Counted from the first letter of the stretch, positions 1-13,610 are shown. The stretch is 64,000 nucleotides of DNA from Isoetes taiwanensis (GCA_021234155.1 JAJEKV010000033.1:10077641-10141640), one strand, 5' to 3'. Notes: a model not told the origin generated them from the sequence alone. Translations and numbers: made by a program.

Positions 1-139
1 TTAAGCTCCGCCATCGTCAATTTCTCAGGGCCATACGGCTACACCATGGTTGCAAGGTCATCTCTACAAGCAGCGAGGACATGGTCCTCGGGGCGTTGTG
101 TCCTCCCCTCATGAGGTGCAGGTATTGTTAAACCCTCAC

Positions 140-1125
140 GGCGGGCTTGGTGGTGGTCATTTTTAGTGGTGGCCTTCACGGCGCAAAATTCTTTGGCGAG
201 GATACCGGCCCACGGCTTTTGGGCCTTGCGCTTATGCTGCGCCCGTGTGATGTGCAACCGGTGATGTCTGGGAAAATACGGCGTGGCGGCGCTCTTCCCT
301 TGGCAGCGATTATTGCGCCGCTTCCCGCCGGCAAATGGGGAATGGACTTTGTGGGGCCCATGGACCGTGGCGGCACACGCGTGCCCACTATATTACGGTC
401 ATCACGGTTATGCTTTACCAAATGGAAGCTTGTGCACTTCAGTTAACACCGCGCACCCGGCCTGACCAAAGGTTCTCTACCACGCACATCATCCGCAGCG
501 TTTGGTTGTCCCACCCGGAACTTGTTAGTGATCATAGGCGTGCATTTTGTTAATCATACTATTAAGGAGGCGTGAGGACTATCTTCCGATCAACATGGAA
601 GAGTACACGCCTTGTATCCTCAAAGGAAATGGATTGGGCGAAAGTACCAACAAAACTCATCTTTGATGCAAGAAAATTTGTGGCGGCTACCATAGCGATT
701 GGCAAGACAAGTTGCCTCGCGTTCTTTGGGCTTACAACACCCGGTTTCAAAATAGCTCTTTGGCCTCCTTTCAAATTGGTTTATGGTCGAAGCTCGATGC
801 CTTTTGAGTATATTCTTCCCGACTCGTTTCCAACACTTTCACAGCACATAATCCACCATTGCACTCCAAGGAAAGAGGTTTATCAATTGGAGCAGTTGGA
901 TGAACCCGGCCCGAAGATGCTTACATTAGTGTTCTTCATGTACTTGATTTGCAGAAATCATTTGCATGACAAGCGTCTTAAGACTAAAACATTCAAAGAA
1001 GGAGGAGATTTGGTTCTTCTTTATGATTCTCGCTACAAAAAATTTTTAGGGCAGAAGTTAAAGTTGGATGGCTTGGTCCTTATCAAATTATTCAAGTTGT
1101 TCCAACCCAGTGTTTTCAAGCTGTG
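140..1125 (+). pseudogene. Decayed Ty3/gypsy integrase fragment
   Basis: Broken reading frames give recognisable Ty3/gypsy integrase pieces in the correct order. First comes a degenerate zinc-binding region (GGHF-like, then CDVQPVM). The start of the catalytic core follows as KWGMDFVGP near 335-360. A core C-terminal block (PPFKLVYGRSSMPFEYILP) lies near 765-825, then a QLEQLDE block, then the post-core block HDKRLKTKTFKEGGDLVLLY near 965-1025. Integrase joins retroelement cDNA to host DNA; this copy cannot, because the frame shifts repeatedly and stops interrupt it. No LTR is visible next to it. The 5' part of the element lies outside the window or is lost. The family call rests on recognised motifs and order. 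Confidence 0.8.
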
Positions 1126-1129
1126 AGTT

Positions 1130-3540
1130 AGATGGCCTCCATTACCTACATTGGTTACTTGGCTTTAAGCCTCCAAACAATTTCATACAAGCGAAAGTGA
1201 CAATCATCCACGGTCACGGTTCGGTTCTGACCACAGCAGATAGTGACTGCGCGGCATATTTATATTATTGAGGTGACATTTTACAAAATGTGGCCCGGCC
1301 CACTCTGTTTAGCTATGAAGCTGAGAGCCTATTTACAAAAAAGCGATTTGGTAGCCCTATATACAAAATCCTAAATTTTAACACCCTCTACTCCCGGGTT
1401 GGGGCGGGTGATCACGAAGGATATGGTACGATTCCGCTCCGGATCCCAGCCTTGAGATGAATCACCACCTCCATCCCGTTGGTGTAGGGGATCGGGCTCG
1501 ACCATCCACGCACACCACCCATCCATGAGAATGCCACCCGATTTAGCCAGCACCTCACCAGTCCAAGCGGTGTCTTGCATGTTATCCACTCAAAAGCTGA
1601 TTCGAGGCATGGGTGCACTTGTGAGATCCCTACGGCCGGTATCTTGGCGCCATGGGTAATACCAGCTTCACCCCTTGTTTGTCTTATATAGCCAACAGGA
1701 CCTCCACAGTCGGCGTGGACCAATCGAGAAAAATTTGCAGCGTGTTAGCAATGGAAGCTCTTTCTAATTCCGGAATCTTTTCTCGGCCCAGCATACTTAG
1801 CCATGGTACCTTACGACGCACTTTTCGTTTAATGATATCCCACTTGATTTACCCGGCATTAAATGACATTCCGCTTCTTTCACGCCCGTCGAACATTATG
1901 TGTGTCCCGCCGGCGGTATCGCTAGATCATTCCCTTCGTCTCATCACCACCGTTCCACTTTGCTTCTCCCGCCCCTACTTAGTTTGGGGACCGTAAAATT
2001 TTGCCTCTCGATGCGCCTCCGCCATGCAGCCGTACTTTGGCATCATCAGCGGATTAGCAGGTTCATTTCTCATCATGCCCGCCGTAGCAGCATTAAGCCA
2101 CAAACCTTTTAAGCCTATCTGGCGTTTCGTCTTCAGCTCTCAGCTCTCGCCCGTAACCGCAGTTCTTCTGTTTCTTCGAGTACGCTCTTCCATGCATGTG
2201 GTACGCACCCAAATTTCCTACACTTCAAGCTTCTACTCGAAGGTCAGAGCTCTTTAGTGCACGTGTCTTTCTCGGCGCCCACCTTTAGGTGAGGCCCTCG
2301 TTGGTCCGAGTCGTGAAGTGGCGAAGGAAGCATATGAAGGCGCAAACTTCTGAGTCTCCCACATGGACCTCCCGACCCCAAATCTGGAGCAATTGGGCGG
2401 TTCATAAGCTCACATGCGTCAGCGGCGGGAAGGATATGCCTCTTTGTGGTCGGTATTTCCCTCATTGCTTACATTTTGGTTACGAGGTATTCAAGTATTC
2501 CTTCACAAACACCTTCTTTATCTTGGGCTGCTTCTGGGACATAGATGTCACTTTCGGTTCGAGTGGCTCCTTCTTATCAAGCAAACATGCATGCAGCCTC
2601 CTGATATCTCGCCTTAGGTCCGACACTTTTGTAAAGTTTTGTGAAACGGTACTTAATTATTCCTATCAAGAACACCCATATATTGGCGGATTATAATATA
2701 GTGATCCGGCCGTAGCTCCACTCACCATATTGATTAACCACATTTGTTGTTCTGCACTCCTTCATGAAGTAGGCAGCATTAGGGCTGCCCCCTCCTCTGT
2801 CTTTGAAGCCTCGATGCCAGGTGGCCATCTTGAGCCCCTCATCGCCTATCTTCACGATTTCCTAAGTCCCCTTCATTTCTCATGCCTCCACTCGGCCAAT
2901 CTCTACATTCACTTCCTGCCGGCACCAGCGAGTTGCCCCTTCGCGCCATAATTCTCACGGTAATGTTTCCACACAACACTACACATATTCTTTATTTCTT
3001 CTTCCTCCAAACCCGCCCTCCACTTCTCGTCATGTCTCTCGGGCGTCACCATGCTTGACCTAGCAGGACCTGCACCTCCACATCTCGCCACGGCTGCAGC
3101 TATCAATACTCGGCCCGAGGATGTTACAGGCTGCGCTCTCAGGGTTAAGAATCCCGGGGATATTTCTCATGCATGGGGTTCAAGCATCTCTGGAGGCCTG
3201 GACATGGTTCCACGAGAGACCTTGGCTGCAAACACGCAAATTCAAACCTTGAAGGCAATAACCTTCCAAGAAAAGCCACGAGGCTCTTTTTACGAGGCGT
3301 GAGGATCTCAAGAATACTTTCGGGATCCAGACCGACCACGCTGGCGATCAACGAGGAGGCTCGATTATAAACCACCATTCGAGGAATTGTTGGAAGCTGA
3401 GAATAAGACCAAGGATACCCTCTTTGGGTGTGAGGAAAGAAGAACATTACAAGCTTCGACACCACAGCATACACTCTGAGATGCACGATTACAGCGTCGG
3501 GAAAATCGTCGAAGAAAAATCTTATGGGTTTTTCTGTGAG
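1130..3540. other. Anonymous GC-richer region, no gene recognised
   Basis: About 2.4 kb of moderately GC-rich sequence with only short overlapping ORFs on both strands, the longest about 135 codons. No domain motif, splice structure or repeat unit could be recognised. It may be decayed internal sequence of the gypsy element to its left, but nothing seen proves that. Confidence 0.4.
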
Positions 3541-3800
3541 GCTCGGCAATTACCGGCAATCTTACGACACAAAATAACGAAAATTTGACGAATAATGTGG
3601 CGAAAAATCGGCTATAAATTGGTAATGAAAATCACGACGAATAATCGGCAAAATTTGGCGAATAATCATTGAGAAAAATGTAATAAAATCGTGAAAAATC
3701 GGCGAATTTTACGTGATTAGTCGGCCGAAAATGTGTGGCCTTAAAATCGGCGAAAAATCGGCGAATGTTTACGGCGATTAATCGGCGCCAAGTCGGCCGA
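3540..3800. repeat. CGGCGAAAAATC motif array, left copy
   Basis: The words ggcgaaaaatc, cggcgaa and tcggccgaa recur with irregular spacing, ending in tttacggcgattaatcgg followed by cgccaag. A similar array with nearly the same terminal words lies 3.5 kb to the right. Both read in the same direction, as LTRs or other terminal direct repeats would, but they cannot be aligned cleanly by eye. Confidence 0.5.
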
Positions 3801-6800
3801 ATAATATGGCCGAAAGTTAAATTTAATCATTGAAGTAATTAGAAGGCGAATGTTACGGCCCGATTTTTGGTCGATTATATTCATGAATATTAGGTATATC
3901 TAACATGGCATTTTTAGCTTTAGGTGACATTATGGGTTTCCCATACTTATTTCTATGAGTTGCATGACTTCATACATACCAAAGGAATAAGAAATGATAT
4001 GAAACATTTTACAATCATGTCGAACATATCGAATAGTTAGGCGAAATTAAGTATGCGATGTTATCTTGCGCTGGAAGGAGACTTAGTGGGAGAATCATTT
4101 CATGTTTATAGATCAACATTAAGATCTTATGCGATCTTACGTAATTATGATGCATGGAATAACATGGGTAGATGCATATACCCATCCGGGTGGAGTATAG
4201 ACACTTGAGCACTAAGTGTGGAATAGGGGTAAACCACGCCTTACTCTGGAAAATAGTAAAGCTTGATTAACACGAGCGTGTGACAAGATTTTTTTAACCA
4301 AGTTTGTAGAAATAGCAATTGAACGAGGGTAACATTAAAGTGTTAAAGGTTAGGGTTTGGCACCTAGTCCTAAAATACAAAAGGGTTTCTTACGCCTTGG
4401 TAGGAAGTAAAATCCGATCATCTAATTATAGATTTGCATGGAATAGCAATTCGATATAGTCGGCATAATAACATCTGGTGAAGATATAGGCAACAGCCTA
4501 AGTGTGGAATAACGCTGTGAGGAAATGAGAAAATCACGGGCATAGCGGTAAGGTTTGTTTTAGAAATAATTGAGAACCCGTATCAAGATGTTAAGCGCGG
4601 TATGTGGGTGGCATCTCTAGTCTTAAAAGATGGTGCCAAGTTAAGGCTAAGGAGAATTAAAAATTACCATAAAGAGTCTCATCTGGGCAATAATACTTCC
4701 CCTATAAAGGATTATGGCTTTTCTGTCAAGGTTAATGCCTCACAGGCATAAATGCAAGGTTGACACATCACTTTGGACACCAGGATGGAAAGTAAACAAG
4801 CAAAATTGGACATTATAAAAAAGCCTTGGTGACCACAAGCAAGTAAAAATATTTTGAGGTTGGCACTTGGCCATCACAAATACGTATGATAACTAACATT
4901 TTGTTTTGGGTATATAGCGATTAAGTACGACTAAGCCATTTAGGGTTGAAGGTATGAGGCATTTCGTTTGCCAACCCTAAGGCTGATCACTAACGATGTT
5001 TCGGTGTCTGATGAGATCGAAATGGCATCATGAAAGAAAAATAGTTGTTGATCGCCAGCCCAGATACATCGGCCTACTTGAGTGTAATACCATACAAATC
5101 TGGTATGCTCCAAGCGGTATATCTCTACTGCGAAATAAAGCATACAATTGCTTGAGGGAATAAAAATCATGGAAGTTACAAAGGCGGCATGCATACATGG
5201 GCCAAGATCATGCTTCGATTATATGGGGGCCGAAAACTCGTGCCGTATTCCAGCGGCCGGCGCCGGTTGCACATAGATGGCGGCCCAGAACAAATTGACA
5301 AAGGCGAGGAAGATGATCAATCGATCAAGGCGGTATGACGTACCGCATCTTAGAAGGAAGGGGAGGTTTATACTTCGGCCGGCGTTTACGTTATGTCGTG
5401 GAAAAATATCGAGTTAATTGACAGTAATTTAAAGTTGGTAGCATGGTAATATCTCTCCACAGCCAAAGCGTTGTGAGAGTGGAAGGAAACGCAGGATAGC
5501 GGCATACCGCCTTGAGGAAGGGAGTTATGGAAATCAACGTGGAACAATACCGATGATAATGAAATGAATCACTGGAACCCACGGCTTCATCCCGGAGTTT
5601 TCTAGTAATTTACCGGTTTTTAAAATTTGAGTTGCATAAGGAACTTTACGTATTCTTCTTAAAATAAATTTAAATTACGGCTAGATTAGCCCAGATCACG
5701 ACTTGGGCTAAAAGACATATATGTTTCAATGGCCTCTCAAGAACGCCACCGGACTATCGCGTGTCGCCACAAGATTGCAGTGCATCTGGGTATGAGCGGT
5801 CCAGAGATAACCCTCCACTAATTTAATTTGAATAATTGTAGGCATGCACTTGGCGTAAGATTAAGCACTCTCTGTGAGTATAAGATACGGTTGATGCATT
5901 TACAGTTCTTTGGCGTTTAAGAATATCTATGTGAATATTATAGCGCCAGGATAATAATACGTCTACAATAAAAATAAATGCGACCCTCGGTTAAAAGTGT
6001 ATATGATGATTTGGCTTTAGTGTACAAAAGGCGACCGTGAACTCAGACCATGAAATAATGGTAGAATTAAAATTTAAGCTCATCTTAATGAAAAATAATA
6101 TAAATTGAGGTTATGTTATGAGCTTCAAGCGGTCAGGGTCTTTCTGCTTGAAATTTGGTTGTTGGATTGCAGTAACCTTTACAAATAAGAGTAAACTAAC
6201 TGCAAATTTGAAGCCCGCATGGTGAATAACGTTTAATAGAACTGTGACAAATAAATGGCTGTGAGCATGGGTAAGGGTAGAGGCGATTTAAATTAAGTAA
6301 TCACAGATACATTTGGTAAGACAAATGAAAATCTAAATGGTGGTAATTTTGTACCATCGACCAGGTGAAGCACAACATAGCGGTAAAGACTGATACTGGT
6401 ATGATGGTATTCTGATAGAGATAGAGGCTATGGGTTCCCCCTCTAGAATTGGGAGATCATTTGCGCCAGGAAGTCCATGCTCTTTTATTAGAATCTAAGG
6501 GTTATTTTGGAATTATGATGAGTTTGTTGGTCTTGGTTTTGAAGTTATGTCTTGATTTTCATTATAATATGGATGGTCAACTCAAAGGTAAAAGGTATGT
6601 TTAATATTTTCTATATACAAGTTTTTATTCTTATACAGTTTTATTCTAATTGGCGAGATATTAAGCCTGAGACTCGCCGTAGGACACCAAAAAGGGAGTT
6701 ATAAAGCCATTTCTTGAAGGCCTTGATTTGGCGTTCTTTAGGAGCTAGTTTCTTTTTTCATCATAAACGTTTGGTAAGGCCCGTGCCGCCGAATCTTTGT

Positions 6801-7080
6801 TAAATTATTAGGAAGATTACATATTGCGGCAATAGCAACTATGATTCATTTAAATACAAAAGGTACATCTTTTATATACCTCTTATCTCTTTATGAATTT
6901 GCGCATTAAATTCAAAGGATTTATTAACAAATAAAGCAGTGACATGGCATAATGGCCAGATATGACGGTGAAATACTAATAGGCATATGGTAGATATTAT
7001 ATTGTGACACAAATCAGAACAAAAATTTTGGCTGATAAGTGGGAGAATTTTGGTACCTCTATGTGAATTTTGTGAAGCTG
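3800..7080. other. AT-rich block, no gene recognised
   Basis: About 3.3 kb of AT-rich DNA between two motif arrays. The longest ORF is under 90 codons and none resembles a known protein. It could be the interior of a non-coding element inserted into the GC-richer surroundings. That is inference from base composition and the flanking arrays only. Confidence 0.4.
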
Positions 7081-7340
7081 AGAAAAAAGTGGCGAATACT
7101 TGACCCAGAAAAAATGGCCGAAAAAAATGGCCTTCATCGGCGAAAAATCTGGGCGAAAACTGCGTGAAAAATCGGCAGCTAATTTGGCGATTTTCGCGTC
7201 GAGAGAAATCCCGACGAAAAGTGCGGCGCCAAAATCAAGCGATTCTTGTTCGGTATTCGTCGGAATATCGTCGACCATATGAGTCAGGCAGCTCTCATCT
7301 GTGAAGGGGTTTTACGGCGATTTTTACGGCGCCAAGCGTG
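7080..7340. repeat. CGGCGAAAAATC motif array, right copy
   Basis: Contains ggcgaaaaatctgggcg, gtgaaaaatcggcag and tttacggcgatttttacgg followed by cgccaag, matching the vocabulary and end of the 3540-3800 array in direct orientation. The sequence returns to GC-richer DNA just after it. Confidence 0.5.
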
Positions 7341-8760
7341 TTTTTCTCTTGCCGTGATCTTGAGCTTTCTCCACAATTACAACCGCGCCCAAGCACATGA
7401 CTCGCTAGCGGCGTGATGCTCCATCACCTCTTTAGGGGCTCATCTTTTCCACGTGACCTCTCAGCTACGCGCTCTCAAGATGTCGACTTCACGGGTAAAG
7501 AAGCGAAGGTATTGATGAAGTCTGGAATTGCCGCAGCCGACTCTACACTCACGGGCGATACTCTTCCTGAGCAAACTTCCTCATAAGCGAATTAGTGATC
7601 GGTCCGTCTTAAATTTAGAAAAGGAAAAGCGGATCCGTGACCTTGAACACTCGGCTCGACAAGGCTGTTCCAATCGGTAGAAGATGCAAAATAAGCAGGA
7701 AGGATATATTGATGCTACCAACATCGCATTGGACTTCTCTACTCCCTTCCGGTTATCTTGACTATGTGGTGGCAAGCGGCACCTTTTCATACGAAATTGA
7801 GTACTGGCGAATGGCGGGTTCATCATGACCACTTTCAGCGGTCGCAGTTTTCTCTTGCTTATATGGCGGATCTTTTTGTGGAAGATAGGGTTTATTTTGT
7901 TCCCTCAGTCTTTGATCAACTCGGCGTAGAAGATAGGATTTATCTTGAGTGTTGTTGACCCATGGCTATCGAGCATGACCCACAGCCGGTGCGATATCGT
8001 GATAAATTTCAAGATAGGGCACATCGTGTTTTTAGAGCACTCCCATCGCGCTTGGTTGTTGTACCCTGTGGATTATTTCAAGGATCTTGCTTCGATCTCG
8101 AGGCCTTTGAACGAGTACATGCACGAACTTGCTCGTACTTACCTCGGTACGACATTAAAAGAGCAGTGCAAGGAGGAATTTAAGCATCACGAGGATCGCG
8201 CAGGTTTGCTCAAGGCCCATATAAAGCACTTGGGAGGCTACAATCCAGTGCGTGGCCTTACGGAAAGCAAAGACATCCCAGCGGGTTGGAATCCCTCATC
8301 TATACTCCACTCTACTGCTTGAGTGGGACCATTGGTGTCGTGCTCGCGGTCCCGAGAGGATCTTGGAATTAGGGACATGGCTCGGCAACCCAGCCCACCC
8401 GGGCGCAACCCTCTCATTATGCTTCCTTGGAGTCCCTCCGCCCCACGGTTTTTCTCTCTCGCCACGAATGCGGCGTCTTCCCTTTTGGGCCGAAAGGTCT
8501 TGGATAGGCCTGGCCCGGGTGGACTCGCCTCCGGATCGGCGGATCTCCGGTGGATCCCGTTTGTCGAGGCCTCAGGGTGGGAGGGATGGTGCCACCTTCG
8601 GCCTCTGCCCGGTGGATCTATATTCCCGCTAATGAGAGCGTGGATTTGGCAGCGGCTCTTTGATACTCTGCATGGCCTCGTGCAACCTTTGCGAGAATCT
8701 GGCATCCATCCTCGGGGCCAGCTTTGTAAGTTCCAATATATCACAGAGTCGTAACATTTT
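7340..8760. other. Anonymous GC-rich region
   Basis: GC-rich DNA, especially 8300-8700, with an overlapping open frame on each strand (8323-8754 plus, 8238-8744 minus). Neither translation shows a recognisable domain; both are proline-, arginine- and serine-rich, as expected of chance ORFs in GC-rich DNA. Possibly the continuation of 1130-3540 split by the AT-rich block. Confidence 0.35.
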
Positions 8761-10070
8761 GCTTATTTAAAATCAAGCAACGGAAACATACACCATTTAA
8801 TTGCTACTCAAGTTCAAAGGGAATATGCATATACATATTATAAAAACCTTATTGTGGTTAAACAATACTTCGATCTTTGCTTAATTTGTTTATTACAACC
8901 ATATAGCTATTACACGTACAATATTGCTTCCTCGATAAATGGAGACTTATCAGAGATACTTTTTTATAAAAAAGCAGTACCTTTGTAGGTTTTGGAACAA
9001 AACATCTCATACTTGGTATAGGCCGAGGGGCCACATGCTCTGAAATAGATAAATCTGATTAGAACAACCATAAGTGTAGGTTGAGCATAAATACGAAATG
9101 GATAAACATAATTTATCAAGCAAATAAAACCTCCTTTGCAAGTTTGAGGATATCTCATGTATGCAATGCTGCATAGAAAAAACTAATATAGAAGCCCTAT
9201 GTCTACTAACATAATACCAAAAAAGTTGTTATGCAACTTCCAGTGCAGCTAAAGCTACTGTGACTTAAGCAAACAACCCTATTGAACACGAAAAGAGGCC
9301 GGGGAGCAATATCAATGCATAATTATAACAAATATACCTTAAAGCCACCCGATTATTTGAGCTAGGGCCACGGGAACATGAAGAAAATGGTATATAAAAC
9401 AAACATGCAATACAACCCTCGCAATTATCTTCTAGAAGAAACATAAAAAGCAGGGAAAATGATCTGAGTCAAAACTTTATGGCCTCTCAACTAATCGGGA
9501 CATGACTGATCCATAAAAGTTCTCCCCTTTGTACAGTGCATTGCTCATGACTCCTTGACAACTTGGGATTCAAACATGCATTGGGGACTAAATACTTACT
9601 CTACAAAACAAGCCACATCATACTGAGGATGACCTTGAAGCAAAGCACATGCCTTGAGGCTAGACAATTATGTTGAAAAAGTAAATACCACATCATATGA
9701 AGGAAATGAATGGGTAAGTAAAGAGGTTTCTCCCATGCTTAACGGGATGAGCAAACAAGTTGGGAGAAACCTTTAACCTATGACACCAACCATATTACTG
9801 GGCTATATATTTATTTGTTCCAAGCGAAAACAATATGATGTGAATGATGCGTGCAAACCACTACTTACCTATCTTTGGATGAATAGTTTGGTTTACCTCC
9901 AAGGAGGGAAATTTTTAAGCAAAGTAGAAGAGGGGTTCCTTACACCTAGCAAACAATAAAATTGTTGAAAAGGTATCTTTGCTACTGCCTTGCTGCCATG
10001 AGGCACTTGGGTCCAATACAATACATGTGAACTTGCTATATAGTCATCCAGGAAAAATTAGTGGAAACAC
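8760..10070. other. AT-rich spacer
   Basis: No ORF above about 65 codons, no recognised motif and no clear repeat. The border with the preceding GC-rich block at about 8750 is sharp. Confidence 0.4.
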
Positions 10071-10073
10071 ACG

Positions 10074-10604
10074 ATGGCGAGGTTTTCCCACACCCCATCA
10101 TTCGACCTCAAGGAAATCAAGATCATCCGGTCTTTGCCTAGATTAAAACAAAATATGACGAGGTGGAATAAGAATAGAAAATAATATGGGCCCAAAATCT
10201 TCTTCACACATAATCAAAATTGGCATTGGAAGCGTGGAAGTCATCCTCCATGTCTACGAACCATGGGAGCTTCTACCTGAATCATGTGGGTAGCACCCTC
10301 CACAAAATCGTGAGCGGGAGAGGAGGAGCTTCGTGCTCCTCAAAGCAGGTCTCATTCTTGCCTCCTTCATCTCCACCTTGATATGCACCCACTTAATCTT
10401 GCCACTCCATTTGTGCCTCTTCATCACTTAGCCTTCCATTTTTTGCCTCTTTATCACGGCCATAGAACTATGCACGCTAACTGACCATTAACAACATTTT
10501 TAGAGCCTTTATATTGAGCTCTTTTTATAATATGCAATTTCTTCACAAACCCAATGGTTTTGTTTCCCAAATCTTTTCTGTTGGGGTGCAAAAACCGGTC
10601 AACA
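10074..10604 (+). repeat. ~530-bp direct repeat, copy 1
   Basis: Shares a colinear series of words with 12103-12641: gatggcg, tttcccacac, aatatgggccc, cttctacctg, gaatcatgtgg, cttcgtgctcctc, and near the end gatggttttgtttcccaaat or a close variant, then ggtgcaaaa. The copies differ by many small indels. Spacing is about 2.03 kb. They could be old LTRs of a non-coding element or a segmental duplication; no clear TG/CA ends, primer site or target duplication was found. Confidence 0.7.
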
Positions 10605-10699
10605 TCTCATAAACAAAATTGAGCGGTCCCCTCGGCTCTTACTTCAAGATTTTCATATGTTTAATGTCTAGTAGTTAGTCTTTTTTGCTAGATCTAGCT

Positions 10700-10870
10700 A
10701 GAGAGTTTCTTGGATCCTCCAAACCTTTCTAAATAATTCAAAGATGGGAGGTTTTAACGGATCCCTCCAAACCTTTAGAAGATGGGGGTTTCGCGGATCC
10801 TCAAACCTTTTTAAAGATGGGGTTTTTAGCGGATCCCTCAAACCTTCAAAATGATTCGAAAATATATTTA
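10700..10870. repeat. Tandem repeats, ~36-47 bp period
   Basis: ggatcc followed by ctc/tcaaacctt recurs at 10712, 10759, 10795 and 10831, separated by agatgggggttt-like words. These are four degenerate tandem units. Confidence 0.75.
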
Positions 10871-12100
10871 AAGCTTTTTTAGGTGAACTTCACACCATGT
10901 AATTTGTATGCCAAGATAATAAAAATCAATGGTAATTTCGAGACTTTAAGGTGTTAAAAGGCTCAAAATGAATGTAGAGACAAATGTCAGAAAATATATT
11001 TTTGTAAGGTAAGGAGAAGGTCAAATTTTAGGAGAGGGGCGCTTAAACAAAAATTTGTGTATCATGATTTAATGGGCTAAGCAAGGAAAAAGCAATGAAT
11101 TAGAAAGGGAGACATGAAAATAAAAATTAAAAATAAGAAGGAGGCAATGGTGGGTCATTTGATCTGAGAAAATATTAGAACGCATTATAGGGCAACACTG
11201 CTTGAGATTTTGGCCCAGTTAGGCGGACTGTGGCAGAATAAATAGGAGGGGCTTGCAGAATAATAGGGCAACACAGCAGAGATTTGTGGTATTTATGAAG
11301 GTCGAGATTACTTGTAGGCTTTCATAGATTTTATATCAATATAGAAGCGAGAATCGTGAGAAAATATCAAGTAAGCGAGGATCCGGCGGAGCATTTGGCG
11401 AGGTTTGTGGAATTGGAAAAATAGGTTACGACACAGTAGATCACGTGTTTTGATAGGCCTACAACATTGTTGATCTCTGAATAGAAACAGCGGTAAGGAA
11501 AAGTAAAGCGGCGAGGATTGGAAGGTACATCATATGTTTGTATGGATTTTTGCTCAGAATACTTAGTTAGGAGCATAAATTTACATCTTCTTGTTCCACA
11601 GGAATTTGTGAGAATAAAGTAATGACCCATATTATTGCACCCAAATGTATCTTGTTGTGAACCCGAGAACCAATATGCGCGTTGTTGTTGAAGCGAGAAA
11701 ACAAGAAACAAGCGGCCCTGAAAGAGGGATCACGATCGAGATTTATTTGACCTTCACCATCCATTTGCTCCTTTCATCTAGCGAAACATATCCATATCGG
11801 ATATTCCGGTACGTGAGATAGATAACAAGATATCTGCGATTATTGAGTACTCTGGATTATAAAATATGCTAACAAGTGACAAGCCAAATATGCACAAGAA
11901 CAAACAATGAGTGCTTGAAGCTGATGCGAAATAAACGAGAACAATATGAGACCCATTGATGCAAATAAGGCTAGCTTTGGCTTCATAGCCACTGCGGTCC
12001 TTTTGAATATTAGTACATTTGCATATATCTCTGTCCCAAAATAAATCTGCTGACACCAAAGCAGTCAGGGGAAGAACATGATCTCAGTGGGACCTCCCAT
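10870..12100. other. AT-rich spacer between the direct repeats
   Basis: Short ORFs only, the largest 114 codons on the minus strand at 11367-11711 with no recognised domain. The phrase agggcaacac(t/a)gc occurs twice near 11190 and 11265. No primer site, gag or pol motif is visible, so a retroelement interior cannot be supported. Confidence 0.35.
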
Positions 12101-12102
12101 AA

Positions 12103-12641
12103 TGATGGCGGGTTTCCCACACCCCCATCATTGACCTGAAAGCCCGAAATCAGAATATCAGGTGGTGCTGGAATTAAAACAAAATACTTGACCCGAATTG
12201 GAATAAGAATAAGAAAATAATATGGGCCCCAAAAATCTTCTTTTATAATCAAACTGGCATGGAAATACAATGGAAATCATCCTCCCATGTCTTTGAACCA
12301 TGGAGGCTTCTACCTGTGAATCATGTGGAGGCTGCCACCCTCACAAAATTGTGGAAGCGAGGGGGAGAGAGGGCTTCGTGCTCCTCCATGATCCTATAAT
12401 TCTTGCCTCTTCATCTCACCCTTCAATATGCACCACATAATCTTGCCCTCCATTTGTGCCTCTTCATCACATAGCCTTCCATTTTTGCCTCTTTATCACG
12501 GCCATAGAACATACCTTCTTCAACCGTAACAACATTTTTTAAGAGCCTTTTTATATTGAGCTCTTTTATAATATCACAATTCTTCACAAACCCCGATGGT
12601 TTTGTTTCCCAAATTTTCATGTTGGTGCAAAAGCAGGTCCA
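12103..12641 (+). repeat. ~530-bp direct repeat, copy 2
   Basis: Second copy of the 10074-10604 repeat in the same orientation, with matching words from gatggcgggtttcccacac to ggtgcaaaagcaggtc and many 1-3 base indels. Confidence 0.7.
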
Positions 12642-13059
12642 AGCGGCCTATCTTGACAAACCTACGATATGATGGTAAAGCATGCGAGAGCCAACTTCTC
12701 CTTGAGTTGCGGATAATCATGCATGCCCAGTCTTAGTACACTATCCATAGGCATGTGGTGATATGAGACCCAGTGACTGTTGCAAGCTACTTGAAACTTG
12801 GAGTCCAGTCCAGATATTGAAATATTAGCTTCATGACATGATACACATGAGCCCGCAAGAGATCATGGCCCCGAATCTTCAGACTGAGTTAAGAAAATTA
12901 TAGCAAGGGAAAACTTAATGGACACAGAAATAGCGTGTGCAGAAGCGTTCTTGGAACTAGTATCCCTCACCACTCTACTTTAACATCCATATGTACGCTT
13001 CATTTTAATAGCACATCTTGTTATTTACAGGGTAGGTGTGTGCATTTTGTAAGTATTTT

Positions 13060-13610
13060 GTTGTGAAGTGTCTCATGGCGATTATTATCAATGCATTAAT
13101 CTTATAGCGTTTATCGATTTTAGTAGAAAAATCACGTTATAAGAAGGAAGGTGAGGGGTAATTAATTCACCTCTAAAAGCCCGAAAATTTGAAAGAAAGA
13201 TCAAAACTTATGATCAAAATGTCACCTTAAAGTAGTTAAGTATATGACAAAAATAGATGCGAGAAATGCAAAACACAAAATTTTGTTACGGTTCCTTGGT
13301 ACTTTAGTTCATAATGGAACTCTAAATATGCATCACGCATTACGCACATCACGAGGGTCTAATGTTGAACTTTTATGGATGCTCCTATAATATCTTTGCG
13401 CTTCTTCTACAAATAACATCTTGCATTTGGGTAAAAAGCAACTACGTTATCCGATAGTAAATGTGTACTGGTGTTCTTGGTAATGTCTGGCTTGTGTGTT
13501 TTTACTTGGCGCTTTAATGTCAGGTATGTGGAATACGGGGAACACCACCGATTGATGCTTGTAAGAATAGTCATGATTTGCTTTTTATTTTTGTTGCGGT
13601 AACATAAAAC
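13060..13610 (+). repeat. Dispersed ~690-bp repeat family, partial copies
   Basis: 13060-13475 carries the family landmarks in order: a caatgcattaat/tattaactttg region, atcaaaatgtcacc, gcaaaacacaaaattttg, tttagttcataatggaact and cttcttctacaaataacatc. At about 13476 the next unit starts again (taatgtctggcttgtgtg, then tttttacttggc) and decays by 13610. Better copies lie at 29925-30245 and 35139-36220. No coding capacity. Confidence 0.7.

Noticed and set aside
8238-8754. Overlapping 143-168-codon ORFs on both strands
   Set aside because: Both strands are open because the DNA is GC-rich; neither translation shows a motif.
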